DNA of 64,000 nt, taken from Melioribacteraceae bacterium 4301-Me (GTDB lineage Bacteria; Bacteroidota; Ignavibacteria; Ignavibacteriales; Melioribacteraceae). The number at the start of each line of letters is the position of its first letter. Within the stretch, counting starts at the first letter, position 1. Positions 7,941 to 19,000 of this stretch are shown here, one piece after another. The stretch covers positions 62,001-126,000 of the forward strand of contig JBGORM010000007.1 in assembly GCA_041538185.1 (NCBI GenBank), read 5' to 3'. A program made the translations under genes and the position numbers. The notes beneath the pieces are model-generated. The model ran no database searches and was not told the origin of the DNA. It saw only the letters and a program-made list of their open reading frames with translations.

Positions 7941-9152
7941 TGGGCAAGGGGACCTTGCCCCTACAGTGGTAAAACAAATGATTCAACCGCTGTAGGGTCG
8001 GGGTCTCCCCGACCCAGCATGTGGTTAACCGCGCAGCAAACAACGGATAATTTAATGTGTTAATTACAGACGAGAGGGCAAGGAGACCTTGCCCCTACAT
8101 TGGTGAAATAAATGATTCAAATGATGTAGGGTCGAGGTCTCCCCGACCATCACTGGTGAACCTGATGTTTGGACTGGAGGACCCAGCCCCTACATCGATT
8201 AACAGTAACGTTAGGGCAAGGAGACCTTGCCCCTACATTGGTGAACCAAATGAATCAACGGTTGTAGGGTCGAGGTCTCCCCACGAAGTGGTGCATTCGC
8301 ACCGACCCCACGTATGGAAATGCAAACAGAAGAATCAACGGTGGATTTGCATTAACCAACCATGTGGTTAATTGGACGTTAAACAATGGATGATTTATTG
8401 TGTTAATTACAGACGAAAGGGCAAGGAGACCTTGCCCCTACATCGATGAAACGGTGAATCGAAGGCTGTAGGGTCGGGGTTACCCCGACCCAGCATATGG
8501 TTAATCGCACAGCAAACAATGAATGATTTGTTGTGTTGATTACTGATGTTAGGGCAAGAAGACCTTGCCCCTACATTGATGAGAACAAATGTTTCGAATG
8601 ATGTAGGGTCGGGGTCTCCCCACGAAGTGGTGCATTCGCACCGACCCCACGTATGGAAATGCAAACAGAAGAATCAACGGTGGATTTGCATTAACCAATC
8701 ATGTGGTTAATTGGACGTTAAACAATGGATGATTTATTGTGTTAATTACAGATGAGAGGGCAAGGAAACCTTGCCCCTACATCGATAAAACGGTGAATCG
8801 AATGTTGTAGGGTCGGGGTCTCCCCGACCCTACGTATGGAAATGTAAACGGGTGATTCAAAGGTCGATGTTTCCCCACGAAATGCTGCAATTGCATCAAC
8901 CAATCACGTGGTTAATTGCATGTTAAACAACGGATGGTTTATTGTGTTAATTACAGATGAGAGGGCAAGGAGACCTTGCCCCTACATCGATAAAACAAAT
9001 GATTCAACCACTGTAGGGTCGGGGTCTCCCCGACCATCACTGGTAAATCTGACGTTTGGGCAAGGAAACCTTGCCCCTACACTGGTGAGACAAATGATTT
9101 AACCGCTGTAGGGTCGGGGTCTCCCCACGAAGTGGTGGATTCCCACCAACCA
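7941..9152. repeat. REP/BIME-like palindrome array D (largest)
   Basis: About 1.2 kb made almost wholly of alternating, oppositely oriented palindromes. Most are GGGCAAGG and GGTCGGGG types, with one GGGCTGGG type at about 8171-8194. Conserved spacers recur, for example TGGTTAATTG, then ACGTTAAACAA, then ATTGTGTTAATTACAGA. The stretch 8290-8430 is repeated at 8635-8770, so multi-palindrome blocks have duplicated as units. Several copies contain the mini-hairpin insertion (CCACGAAGTGG, then TGC-ATTC-GCA). Confidence 0.87.
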
Positions 9153-9247
9153 TCACACTGCTATTGTGAACTAAATGATAAATTTTCCCCTTATAAATTC
9201 TAATAAGAATTACTTAGTTTTCCATTCAAAAAATTGAACGGTTAGCT

Positions 9248-10573
9248 TTGAACCTCATTAAAACTTTTTCCTTAGTATTGCTTTTATTTTCATTAAGTGT
9301 CGCACAAGAAATTCGCAAGGAATATTATCCTAACGGCAAGTTAAAAGCTGTCGGCCAATATAAAAACGGCGTGCTTGACGGCTATTATAAAGAATACTAC
9401 CAAAATGGACAATTATGGAAAGATTGGATTTATAAGAACGGAAAAGAAGATGGAGTTTCTGTTTGGTATTTTGAAGATGGCACAAAAAGTATGGAGTGGA
9501 ATTACATAAACGGCAAATTGCAAGGAATTTCAAAATGGTATTATGAAACTGGCGAACTTTGGGCAGAACCAAATTACGTTAACGATACACTTGAAGGCTT
9601 TTGCAAAACATATTATAAAAGCGGTGCACTCGAGGCAATTTGGAACTATCACAAAGGAAAACTTAACGGCATCTCAAAAATTTTTTTCGAAAACGGTAAA
9701 TTGGAAGTTGAAAGAAATTACGTGGACGATAAATTGGAGGGCATCTCACGTGTTTATTACGACTTCGGTCAAGTCGCACTTGAAGCTAATTATAAAAACG
9801 ATAAGTTAGACGGAACCTCTTACCTTTATTACCCCGATGGCTCAATTAAGGTGATTGATACTTACAATAACGGTCAAATTGTTAAAAGAATCCGTTACGA
9901 TATCGCTGGTAAATTTGATAAAGTGGAGGAGAATTTTAACGACTTTTACGATGACGGCATTATGAGGGCAGAACTGAAATTTAAAGAAGGCAAAAAAAAC
10001 GGAGTTATTAGAAATTATTACCCAAATGGATTCTTGAAATCAGTACTTAATTACGTTGACGACCAAATTGAAGGCACAGCTTATTTCTATTACGATACGG
10101 GAATTCTTTCTGAAATTGCAGAATTTAGAAATAATAAAAGAAATGGCCGCGCTGAAGTTTATAATGAGCAGGGAGTAAAAATAAAAGAATTATACTACGA
10201 AGACGGAGTGAAAAACGGACCTTTTAAAGAATTTTACGACGAAGCGGTGAATTCTCATGATTACAGCAAAATCAAATCTGAAGGCTTCTACAAAAACGAT
10301 AAACTTGACGGCAGCGTTAAAAGATTTTATAAAAATGGAAAGCTTTACGCTGAGGAATATTTTTATGAAGGATTAAAAAACGGTATTTCAAAATGGTATT
10401 TCCAAAATGGCGAGATTTCAGATTTTGCTGTTTATAAGGATAATATGCTCAATGGGAATTATTACTCTTACTACGAAAACGGAATGATTAAACGCATAGC
10501 CGAATATAAAGATGATGATTTAATCAAAGAGACTTTATACGATCAAGAAGGAAGAAAAATTTCGGAAAAATGA
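9248..10573 (+). CDS. exported MORN-like (YwqK-type) repeat protein
   Basis: A 441-aa protein with an N-terminal signal peptide (LIKTFSLVLLLFSLSVAQ). The rest is about eighteen repeats of 20-24 residues with the pattern Y-x-NGKL-x-G, such as YYPNGKLKAVGQYKNGVLDG. This is the MORN-variant repeat found in bacterial YwqK-type proteins, which builds an elongated beta structure. No enzymatic motif is present. The start is TTG, chosen because it is the only start that keeps the signal peptide; no good ribosome-binding site precedes it. It is convergent with the next gene, with 14 bp between stops. The function is unknown; a periplasmic or surface binding role is a guess. Confidence 0.75.
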   Translation: MNLIKTFSLVLLLFSLSVAQEIRKEYYPNGKLKAVGQYKNGVLDGYYKEYYQNGQLWKDWIYKNGKEDGVSVWYFEDGTKSMEWNYINGKLQGISKWYYETGELWAEPNYVNDTLEGFCKTYYKSGALEAIWNYHKGKLNGISKIFFENGKLEVERNYVDDKLEGISRVYYDFGQVALEANYKNDKLDGTSYLYYPDGSIKVIDTYNNGQIVKRIRYDIAGKFDKVEENFNDFYDDGIMRAELKFKEGKKNGVIRNYYPNGFLKSVLNYVDDQIEGTAYFYYDTGILSEIAEFRNNKRNGRAEVYNEQGVKIKELYYEDGVKNGPFKEFYDEAVNSHDYSKIKSEGFYKNDKLDGSVKRFYKNGKLYAEEYFYEGLKNGISKWYFQNGEISDFAVYKDNMLNGNYYSYYENGMIKRIAEYKDDDLIKETLYDQEGRKISEK

Positions 10574-10587
10574 CCCACCTTTTTTCC

Positions 10588-11652
10588 CTAAATAATCCTT
10601 TCTAAAATAAATTGATTCATGAACGTATGCCCTAATGCATTTGACGGTGTGTAAACTCCGGGTTCAATATTGCTGCTTAAGACTTTTACAACAGCCTCCG
10701 CTGCACTAATGGCAGTTAATTCGTATGCTTCTAAAACCCTGTAGGCTTCTTCATAAACTTTTCCGCTTTCGTCTATCGCTCGTCCCCATATAATTGTTCT
10801 TGTCTTTCTTCTGCTTTTTTCAGATGGACCATAAGTACTTTTCCGAATAACTGAGTTTATTACTTTCTTAATGTATTTATTGGAAATTATTTTTTTAATT
10901 GCAGGAATAATCCATGTCGAATAATACAATATTCTTGGTAAAGCTAAATAAAAACTTATATTTGGAATTTCTGTTGAATAATACGAAGTATAGACATCTC
11001 CCCAAGGTATTGAGATGCCGTAAAATTTAATTTTTTCGTTTACCACTTTAATTTTATATTCTCCAATTGGGGAATCAGTTAGAATTCCATCTTTTCTTAT
11101 TTTTCCATTGCCAGATAAAACTTCAATTGTAGTAAGCAGCGTTCCCCTTGAAATTTTGCCATGCTTATTCAATAAGCCTAACATTAAATGTTCTGCGTTT
11201 GGCATCGTTAAAGAAATTTTTTTTGAAAGACAATCAGTTGGAACAACATCAAAACCAATTGCAGGCAAAATTACAATTTTTGATTCCTTTGCCTGCTTAT
11301 CTTTTTCAAATGCTGTTTGCAGTACTTCAATTTCTCCTGTAATATCTAAATAATTAACGTTAGCTTTTAAGCAGGCTTCAATAAGTTTTTCTGCTGTGTA
11401 TTTAAAAGGACCCGCACAGTTAAGCAGCGTATGAAATTCTTTGATGTTTTCAACTGTTTTATCTTCGTCATCAAGGTTAAATATTTTGTACGACAGCGGT
11501 AAGTTATATTTTTCAATCAGCTTTTTAATAGCAGATTCATTTCTTCCAGAAAGCACAGGCTTAATATTTCGTTTGAGTAACTCGTTGATTATTAAGTTCG
11601 CAGTGTAGCCGTTTGCGCCGTAAATCAAAAGACCATTTTTTCCTGAATCCAT
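10588..11652 (-). CDS. saccharopine-dehydrogenase-like NAD(P)-binding reductase
   Basis: A 354-aa protein with an N-terminal Rossmann fold, LLIYGANGYTANLII, followed by LLNCAGPFKYTAEKLIEACL and YLDITGE, as in the saccharopine-dehydrogenase-like family that includes mycobacterial trans-acting enoyl reductases. The middle part contains ILPAIGFDVVPTDCLSKK, typical of that branch, so a lipid-related or unspecified reductase is likelier than lysine metabolism. It stands alone between the MORN-like gene and a REP array. No ribosome-binding site is obvious before the ATG. The substrate is unknown. Confidence 0.72.
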   Translation of the reverse strand: MDSGKNGLLIYGANGYTANLIINELLKRNIKPVLSGRNESAIKKLIEKYNLPLSYKIFNLDDEDKTVENIKEFHTLLNCAGPFKYTAEKLIEACLKANVNYLDITGEIEVLQTAFEKDKQAKESKIVILPAIGFDVVPTDCLSKKISLTMPNAEHLMLGLLNKHGKISRGTLLTTIEVLSGNGKIRKDGILTDSPIGEYKIKVVNEKIKFYGISIPWGDVYTSYYSTEIPNISFYLALPRILYYSTWIIPAIKKIISNKYIKKVINSVIRKSTYGPSEKSRRKTRTIIWGRAIDESGKVYEEAYRVLEAYELTAISAAEAVVKVLSSNIEPGVYTPSNALGHTFMNQFILERII

Positions 11653-11791
11653 ACATATACGGAAGTTTTATAAACGAAATTATAATTCTTTATAAGAAAT
11701 TCTCCAAATGCTACAGATAAACAAAACTCGTTGCAAAGCAATCTCCAGCAAAGAATTATTTAATTGTCCATTTTTATGTCAGAGTGACGTT

Positions 11792-12146
11792 AGGGCAAGG
11801 GGACCTTGCCCCTACATTGATGAAATAAATGATTCAAATGATGTAGGGTCGAGGTCTCCCCGACCCCACATGTAGAAATGAAAACAGATGATTCAAAGGC
11901 TGTAGGGTCGGGGTTTCCCCGACCATTCACCTGCAATTGTATCAACCAATCACGTGGTTAATTGCACGTTAAACAACGGATGGTTTATTGTGTTAATTAC
12001 AGATGAGAGGGCAAGGAGACCTTGCCCCTACATTGGTGAAACGGTGATTCAACCGCTGTAGGGTCGGGGTTTCCCCGACCCCACATGTAGAAATGAAAAC
12101 AGATGATTCAAAGGTTGTAGGGTCGGGGTTTCCCCGACCCTACATC
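11792..12146. repeat. REP/BIME-like palindrome array E
   Basis: Eight or so palindromes of the GGGCAAGG, GGTCGAGG and GGTCGGGG types with the usual spacers. The block at 11862-11985 is nearly the same as 6290-6410 in array C, which shows block-level copying between arrays 5.5 kb apart. From 12147 to about 12430 the DNA is AT-rich with no gene. Confidence 0.85.
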
Positions 12147-12430
12147 TTATTACACAGAGAAACACCGAGAAATCACAGAGATCAGTCCCTGTCTAGGCAC
12201 AATAATTGCTTTACATATAAGTTCATTTTTTAATTAAATGAAAAATACTTTTTTAACGCCTTTGCACTTAAACAAATACTAATTTCTTATGAATTGTTAC
12301 ACTGCTTTAAGGTGCGAATTTTTTGTTTTACTGCGAAAGTTTTTCGCGGTGGTAAGTTCTATGTATTTAATGAGTTAATGTGATATATGTTAAGTAAAAA
12401 TTAAATTGAGTATTAAAAGCAGTTTTTTTG

Positions 12431-12459
12431 TTGACAAGTTAATGTTAAAACTTTATTTT
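12431..12459 (+). promoter_or_regulatory. possible sigma-70-type promoter
   Basis: TTGACA at 12431, a 17-bp spacer and TATTTT at 12454 form a reasonable housekeeping-type promoter ahead of the short fragment at 12488 and, further on, the giant gene at 13046. The match is by eye. Promoter consensus in this group may differ. Confidence 0.3.
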
Positions 12460-12487
12460 ACTTAAGTATTATTGGAGAAGTAGGGAA

Positions 12488-12571
12488 TTGAAAAAATTGT
12501 TACTGCTGCGACACGGAGAAAAGCTTTTCAAGGAAAAAGGAAAAAGTAAAAAGGAAAAAGGAAATAGATAA
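12488..12571 (+). pseudogene. possible fragment of a histidine-phosphatase (SixA-like) gene
   Basis: A 27-codon frame starts TTG with TAGGGA upstream and reads KKLLLLRHGEK, the opening strand and RHGE catalytic motif of histidine phosphatases such as SixA. It then runs into a low-complexity AAGGAAAAAG repeat and stops. If real, it is only the first ~12 residues of a lost gene. The match is very short and could be chance. Confidence 0.3.
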
Positions 12572-12639
12572 AAGGGAATAGTAGCAATTAATTTGCTATA
12601 CATGTTTTTTGAAATTTTGTGAGATACACGGCGCTTATT

Positions 12640-12800
12640 TTCGCTGGTATGACAGGACAGCCGGCAAGTGTTTCAACTGTCATTCCCGCGCAAGCGGGAA
12701 TCCAGAAGGAAAGAATGAAAAAGTGGATACCCGCTTTCGCTGGTATGACAGACAGCCGGCAAATGTTTCAACTGTCATTCCCGCGCAAGCGGGAATCTAT
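12640..12800. repeat. tandem GTCATTCCCGCG-type repeats
   Basis: Two near-identical units of about 60-95 bp contain GACAGCCGGCAA, then TGTTTCAACTGTCATTCCC, then the palindrome CCCGCGCAAGCGGG. A third partial element, GGATACCCGCTTTCGC, is inverted between them. This dispersed palindrome occurs in many unrelated bacterial genomes and belongs to a different family from the GTAG-footed palindromes of this window. Reading frames through it are artefacts. Confidence 0.7.
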
Positions 12801-12918
12801 AAAAAAATAATTTCGCTAAACATATTTATCTGTATTGGCGCTTAGAATCACAAAGAAAAAATTTAACGCAACGTACAGAACAATGAAAAACTTAATTAAC
12901 AACATTAACAAACAAAAC

Positions 12919-12984
12919 AAGGAGGAACTTTATGCCCAATTTGAAACCACCTTAGGGATGGAGAACAGCAACCCTATTTTTACT
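12919..12984 (+). promoter_or_regulatory. possible leader peptide plus terminator-like hairpin upstream of the giant gene
   Basis: AAGGAGG, one of the strongest ribosome-binding sites in the window, precedes ATG at 12932, which opens only a 7-codon frame (MPNLKPP). Right after its stop a small hairpin pairs TAGGG (about 12953) with CCCTA (about 12972), followed by TTTTTAC and a second T-run. This is the layout of an attenuator or translated leader about 60 bp before the 2405-aa gene. A decayed gene start would look similar. Confidence 0.35.
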
Positions 12985-13045
12985 TTTTTTACTTTTCTTA
13001 TAATGAAAAGAAACACAATCTTTTTTAACCAATTTGGAGTTAAAC

Positions 13046-16000
13046 ATGAATTTTAAAAACATTTTTGCAAGCATCTTTGGTGTTCTGCTATTTCTTTTAT
13101 TTGCAGGCACTTCACTTGCACAAACCACGTACTACGTGGACGGCGTAGCCGGTAATGACAACTGGACAGGTACGGCATCTACGTTCCAGTCCGGTAACGT
13201 TGGACCGAAAAAAACAATACAAGCTATGCTGAATGATGTTAACGTTGTTGATGGCGATATTATAAGTATAGCCGCAGCTACTTACAATGAAACTGTAACA
13301 TTGACAAAAAGAGTACAACTTTCACCTTCTGGTGCTGTTACAGTTCAAAATCTTACATTAAATACAAATTCTTCTACAGCTACTACTGTTGGAAATGCTG
13401 CTAATAACTTAACCATTACTGGCACATTATTGGTTCAATCGGGTAAATACAGCCTGACTCCTGCTAATGTTATTTTGGCGTCAGGTGGTACGCTTGAAGT
13501 TAGAGTAACAGGCTCTCTGGGATTGCAAAATCCTATAACTACCACAAGCGGGGCTTTTACTCTAACATTCTCTAATACTGGTGCAATTACTTATACCCCA
13601 GCAAATCTATATACTAGCAACCCAGGTGATGTTAATTTTAATGGCTCTGCAACTGTTACATTAGGTGCTGCAGTGACTGTAGTAGGTAATTTAACTATTG
13701 CCTCTGGTGCTTCAGTTAACTTAAACGGAAATAATATTACAGTACAAGGCGGTAGTTTTACAAATAATGGTTCTTATTATGGTAGTGGTGCTGAAAAGGT
13801 AAATATGACTACAGCAGGCGGTACTATTTCTGGAAGTGGTACGTTCCAGAACTTAACACTTACAGGTGCCTTTACTTGGAAAATTGGTTCTAATTTAACC
13901 TTCAACAACGTAAGTCAATCTGTTGCCAGCTTAATTGATGTAGGTGCTGGAGCTACTTTGGATTTCCAGAACTTTAATATCTCTACTCCAGGTAATGTTA
14001 CTATTAATGGTGCAGTTGCTTATAGCGGCGCTGGCGCTACTACGCCTGGTACTCTTGAGTTCTCAGGTTCACTTGGTACAATAGGGACAGTTACTTTTAC
14101 AGTACCTGGTGGTGGCTTAACAATTAAAAATCTTTCTATTACAAAGCCAAGCGGTTCTACAGTAACACTAGCAAGTGGTAATTTAACAGTCGATAAACAA
14201 TTAAATTTTACAGGTGGTATATTTAATATTGGTGCGAATAATTTAACACTTTCAGATAACCATGGCGGTACTGCTGCTATTGGTGGCAACATTAACGGTA
14301 CTGGTACATTTACAATTGGTGGTGGTGCTGCTGTTAACGATATTACAGTAAGCGGTGCTGGACAGATAAATGTGCCATTTACAGTAAACATGGGAAGTGG
14401 TAAGACTGTCACATTTACACAGCTGACAACAATTGGAAATAATTTTACTTTAACTTCTGGTAATATGACCACAAGCTCGTTACAGCTCATTAATGGTACT
14501 GTAACAGTAACAAACGGTATATTAACATTTAATACAAGCAACTTAAGTATTACTAATAACACCACACTTAATGGTGGGCAATTAAAAGGTTCCAGTAACA
14601 TTACCGTTTCTGGTGCTTTTGCTCAAAATGCTACGTCCATAGTTAATATGACCGGTACGCTTACGGTATCATCGTATACTGGTGGTGGAAATGGTGATTT
14701 TACAGCCGGAACAACAACTACAAGCGGTGGTAATTTTACAACTGGTACAGGTAATTACACTGTAAATGGTAATCTGGTGGTTCACGGCAATTTTACAGGC
14801 AATACTGGTACAGTGCATGTAACAGGTGATGCTTCATCCGATGGTACTTTTACTGTTAGCTCTGGCAATTTAACAGTAGACGGTAACTTGAATCCTACAG
14901 GTGCATTTTCGTTTACTGGTGCTAGTGTGTTAACAGTAGGTGGTTCGTTAACAGGTGGCAGCACAGTTAATTTTACTAATGCAGCAGCTACTGCAGCTAT
15001 AGGCGGCAATTTATCCTCTGTTGGACATTTAACTATCGGTGCTAATGCTGTAACTGTTGGTGGTAACTTAACAACAACAAGCAGTGGTAACTTAGTAGGC
15101 GGCGCAGGTGATTTAACTGTTACTGGAGTTGCAAATATTGCTGGTGATATTCAGGTTAATACTGGTGATATATATTTCCAAGGTAGTGGTTCTCACACTG
15201 TAGGTGGAAACCTTCTTACTGCTGTAGCAAGTGCTGGTGCCACTACAGATTTAAGGTTCGGAGGACCTGTTACCATAAGTGGTAACCCTGGTATCCAAAT
15301 GACAGCCGATCAAGAATGGAGATTTGATGGTGCAGTAACTCTTAATAATGGCACTGCAAATAATATCGATTTAGCTACAACTCCAGCCAATGTTACAATA
15401 GATTTCTATGGCAATGTTAGCGCTAGTAACTTGCTTTTGGATAATAGTGCAACACAAACAGTTAATTTCCATGAGGGTTCATCTTTAATATCTCAGTTAA
15501 AAAACATTAGTGTTGCAAACACAGGGGCTGCTGCTCCGACAGTAATTACAGTTGGTGGTACAACTTCTGGAAAATCCCATGAGTTAAGAATATCTGGTGA
15601 TATTACATATAATAACTTATTTACTGCTAGTGCCTTCACAGTAAATACTAACGGCAAATTAGTAATGAATGGCAGTACTGGTGATTTAAAAACAGCTGCT
15701 AATCAGCAAGTAATTACTGTTGATGCTGGTGGGCTTAATCTTGGTGCGAGCAGTACTTTAGAAATAAACAATACTCAAACTGACAGTGACCCTTCAACTA
15801 ATAACTGGGGGCAATCTGCTACTAATGAAGCACAAGAAGCTGTTGCTATAACAGGCGGAACTTTAACGGTTGCAAATTTAATTCTTACTAATAATGGAAT
15901 CGATGGTACAAACTTAGCTTTAGCAGCTAATGGTACTATTACAAGATCAGCTGGTTTAATTACCCCAGGTACTAATCCTAGTTTTGGTGCTAGAAATCTC

Positions 16001-19000
16001 GTTTATACAAATTCGTCAGATATAACAACTGGTGTAGAATTCAGTGATGCAGCTGGAATTGATGATATTACATTATCTGGTACTGGAAAAGTAACATTAG
16101 AAAGTGGATTAACAACACAATTAGTTACAACAGGTAAGTTAACTATTAATTCGGGTGCAGAATTAGCAAACAACGGTTTGAATTTAACTGTTCAGTCTAA
16201 TGGAGATCCAACAGGCGATAAGGCAGTTATTAACGGTACATTCAGCGGTACTGGAAAATTAATTATTGATGTTAATGATGCTACGCCTTACAATGTAAAA
16301 GGCTCTGGCGGATCAATTTCTAACTTAGAATTTGATTTTGCAGGAGCTGCTGGCACTATAGTATATTCTGGACCAGCCACATTGACGGGTAACTTAACAT
16401 CTACAGGTGGACAGGGTACAATTACGTATTCTTCAACTGCACCGAGTACAATTGGTGGGAACTTTACAATTAATGTAGGTACATGCACAATAGCACCTGA
16501 TTTAACAGTTACTGGTAACTTTACTAACACAGCTGGTGCTACAACACTTTCTGGTTCCTTAACTGTAGGTGGTAATTATTCACAAGCTGCAGGAACTGTT
16601 ACATTAAGTGCAACCAAAAATATAACAATAAATGGCAATTATACCTCTACAGGTGGAACTATTTCGTTTCCAGCCGCAAGTACATCAAGCATAGTTGTTA
16701 AGGGCGCTAGTTTATCAACCTCTGGCCCAACGACCTATACATTTGGAGCTGGCGCATCCGGAAGATTCATAGTAAATGGTAGCGCAGCGCAAGCTTTAAC
16801 TTTAGGTAATAATACAACTATTTCAAGATTTGAATTAAACAACAGCGCTGGCTTAACAATGTCGGGGGCAGCTGTTTCATTAACTGTCAATAATCTTTTG
16901 CTAACAAGCGGCACATTCACACATAATGGTTTATTAACAATGCCTGCCGGTACTGATAGAATTATAAGAAATGTTGGTACATTAGCAAGTTTTGCTGCTG
17001 CAGGTCCTGGCGAAGTTGAATATATTAGTACATCCAATATAACAACCGGCTATGAATTGCCAAGTACCTTAAACAAGTTAATTGCTAACGCAAGCTCAGG
17101 TAATCCTTCATATACATTAGATAAAAATGTAACAGTGCTTTCCGGTGGTGAGTTGAATCTTTCAAGAGGTACTCTTGTAATTGGCTCTAATTCATTAATT
17201 GTTCAAAATAACAGTACAATTACAAGAGCAGAAGGGTTCTTAAACGGCACCCCAACTTATGGAACGGGAGAGACTTTACAGTACTTTAATACTGAAAATG
17301 ATATTACTACAGGTCCTGAATTTACAAATGATGGTAGTATTACAACACTTGTTGTAAATGCTCCTAATAAGCAAGTTATACTTGGTGCAGATGTAACAGT
17401 TGCAGGTACCGTAAATGTAAACTTTGGTTCAATAAATCTTAATGGATTTACTTTTACTGAATCTGCTGCTGCTACTTTAACAAATAATGGCAATATTACT
17501 GGTACAGGAACTTTAAAGAACACAGGTGCTGGTGCTATCTTTACTGGTACAGCAACAAGCTGGCCTAATATAGTATCGAGTAATAATTTAACTATTAACC
17601 CGACAAATGCTGCTACAAATATTACATTAGCTTCACTTTCTCAAACTGCTGGTAACTTCACAGTTGGCAATAACGTTGGCACACTTACTATTACTGGCGA
17701 CTTTAGTAATGCAGGTACTGGAACATTTAATGATGGCGGTAAAACTATAAACTTCAAGGGAAATGTAACAATAGGTCTTGCTGCTGGTGGTACTTTAACA
17801 AATACAGGTACTTTTGTATTAAATGGTACTGCTGCACAAACATTATCTTCTACAAAAGCAATCAACACTTTAACAATTAATAACAGTGCTGGCGTAACCT
17901 TAGCTTCCAATATCACAATTGCTAGCAGTGGAACTTTAACGTTAACCAGCGGTGCTGTTACAACGGGTTCAAATTATTTGCAAGTTGGTACTACAGCTGC
18001 TGGTACAGTAAATCGTACAAGTGGCTACATAGTTGGAAATATGTATAGATGGGTTGATGTTAATGCATCAGCCACAACAAATACTTTGTTCCCAATGGGT
18101 ACGGCTGATGGTAAATACAGACCTCTTACTTTAACTTTCGGCGGTGGTGGAGGTAGTACGGGAAGTATTGTACGTGTAAGCCATACTAATGCAGCACCAA
18201 ATGGCACTGTAGGCATTCCATTTACAACAGGCAGCATTACAATTAATAAATTAGCTCCTGCTTATTGGACAGTTGGAATGTATGACGTAACAAATACAAA
18301 CTTACAGACACCAACCTTAAATCCAAAAGTAACAGTTGGAATGGGTGGCTTTGCATTCGGCGATATCACAAAGATACGTGCAGTTTACAGGCTAACCAAT
18401 GATGGTAATACATGGCAATTACCAGGTACTTTTGATGGTGCATTTTATGATATTAATGGTGTTGCTACTGTAATACACAGTGGTGTACAAGGTTGGACTT
18501 TAGAGCCTCAGGAATTATTTACAGTAGGTTATCAGTCTAATTTTGCGGTAGCTAATCCAATAGCAGATCAAACACTTACAATTGGCGGAAATCCATTTAC
18601 AAAAACAATACAAGCCTCACCAGCCGTATTTAGTGGCAATATTGGTGCTTTAACATATACTGTTACCAGTTCAAACACAGCAGTTGCAACAGCTTCGGAA
18701 GCTGGCGGTGTATTAACTGTTACTGCAGTTAGTGCTGGTACATCAGTAGTAAAATTGTTGGCAACCGATGTTAATGGTGACACAGTAAGTACATCGTTTA
18801 ATGTAACTGTAAATGCATACCCGACATTTACAGCTCCGGCATTTAATACAGTTACTTTAAATGAAGGTCAAGATTCAACAATTGCACTTAAAGCAACAGG
18901 ACAAGGTACAATTACACTCTCGTTGCTCTCTGGTGCTCCTGCATGGGCGACCTTTACAGCAGTTACTTCAGATTCTGGCCATTTAGCTTTAGCTCCAGAT

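Noticed and set aside
3118..9152. CRISPR-like appearance of the repeated sequences
   Set aside because: The repeats are palindromes in alternating orientation, with spacers that themselves recur and vary in length. There are no cas genes. They are REP/BIME-like.
12609..12845. Frames over the GTCATTCCCGCG repeats
   Set aside because: The peptide repeats itself because the DNA repeats. It lies in a dispersed palindrome, not a gene.
12835..13056. A 73-codon frame overlapping the start of the giant gene
   Set aside because: It spans the leader-peptide and hairpin region, has no ribosome-binding site and no similarity I recognise.
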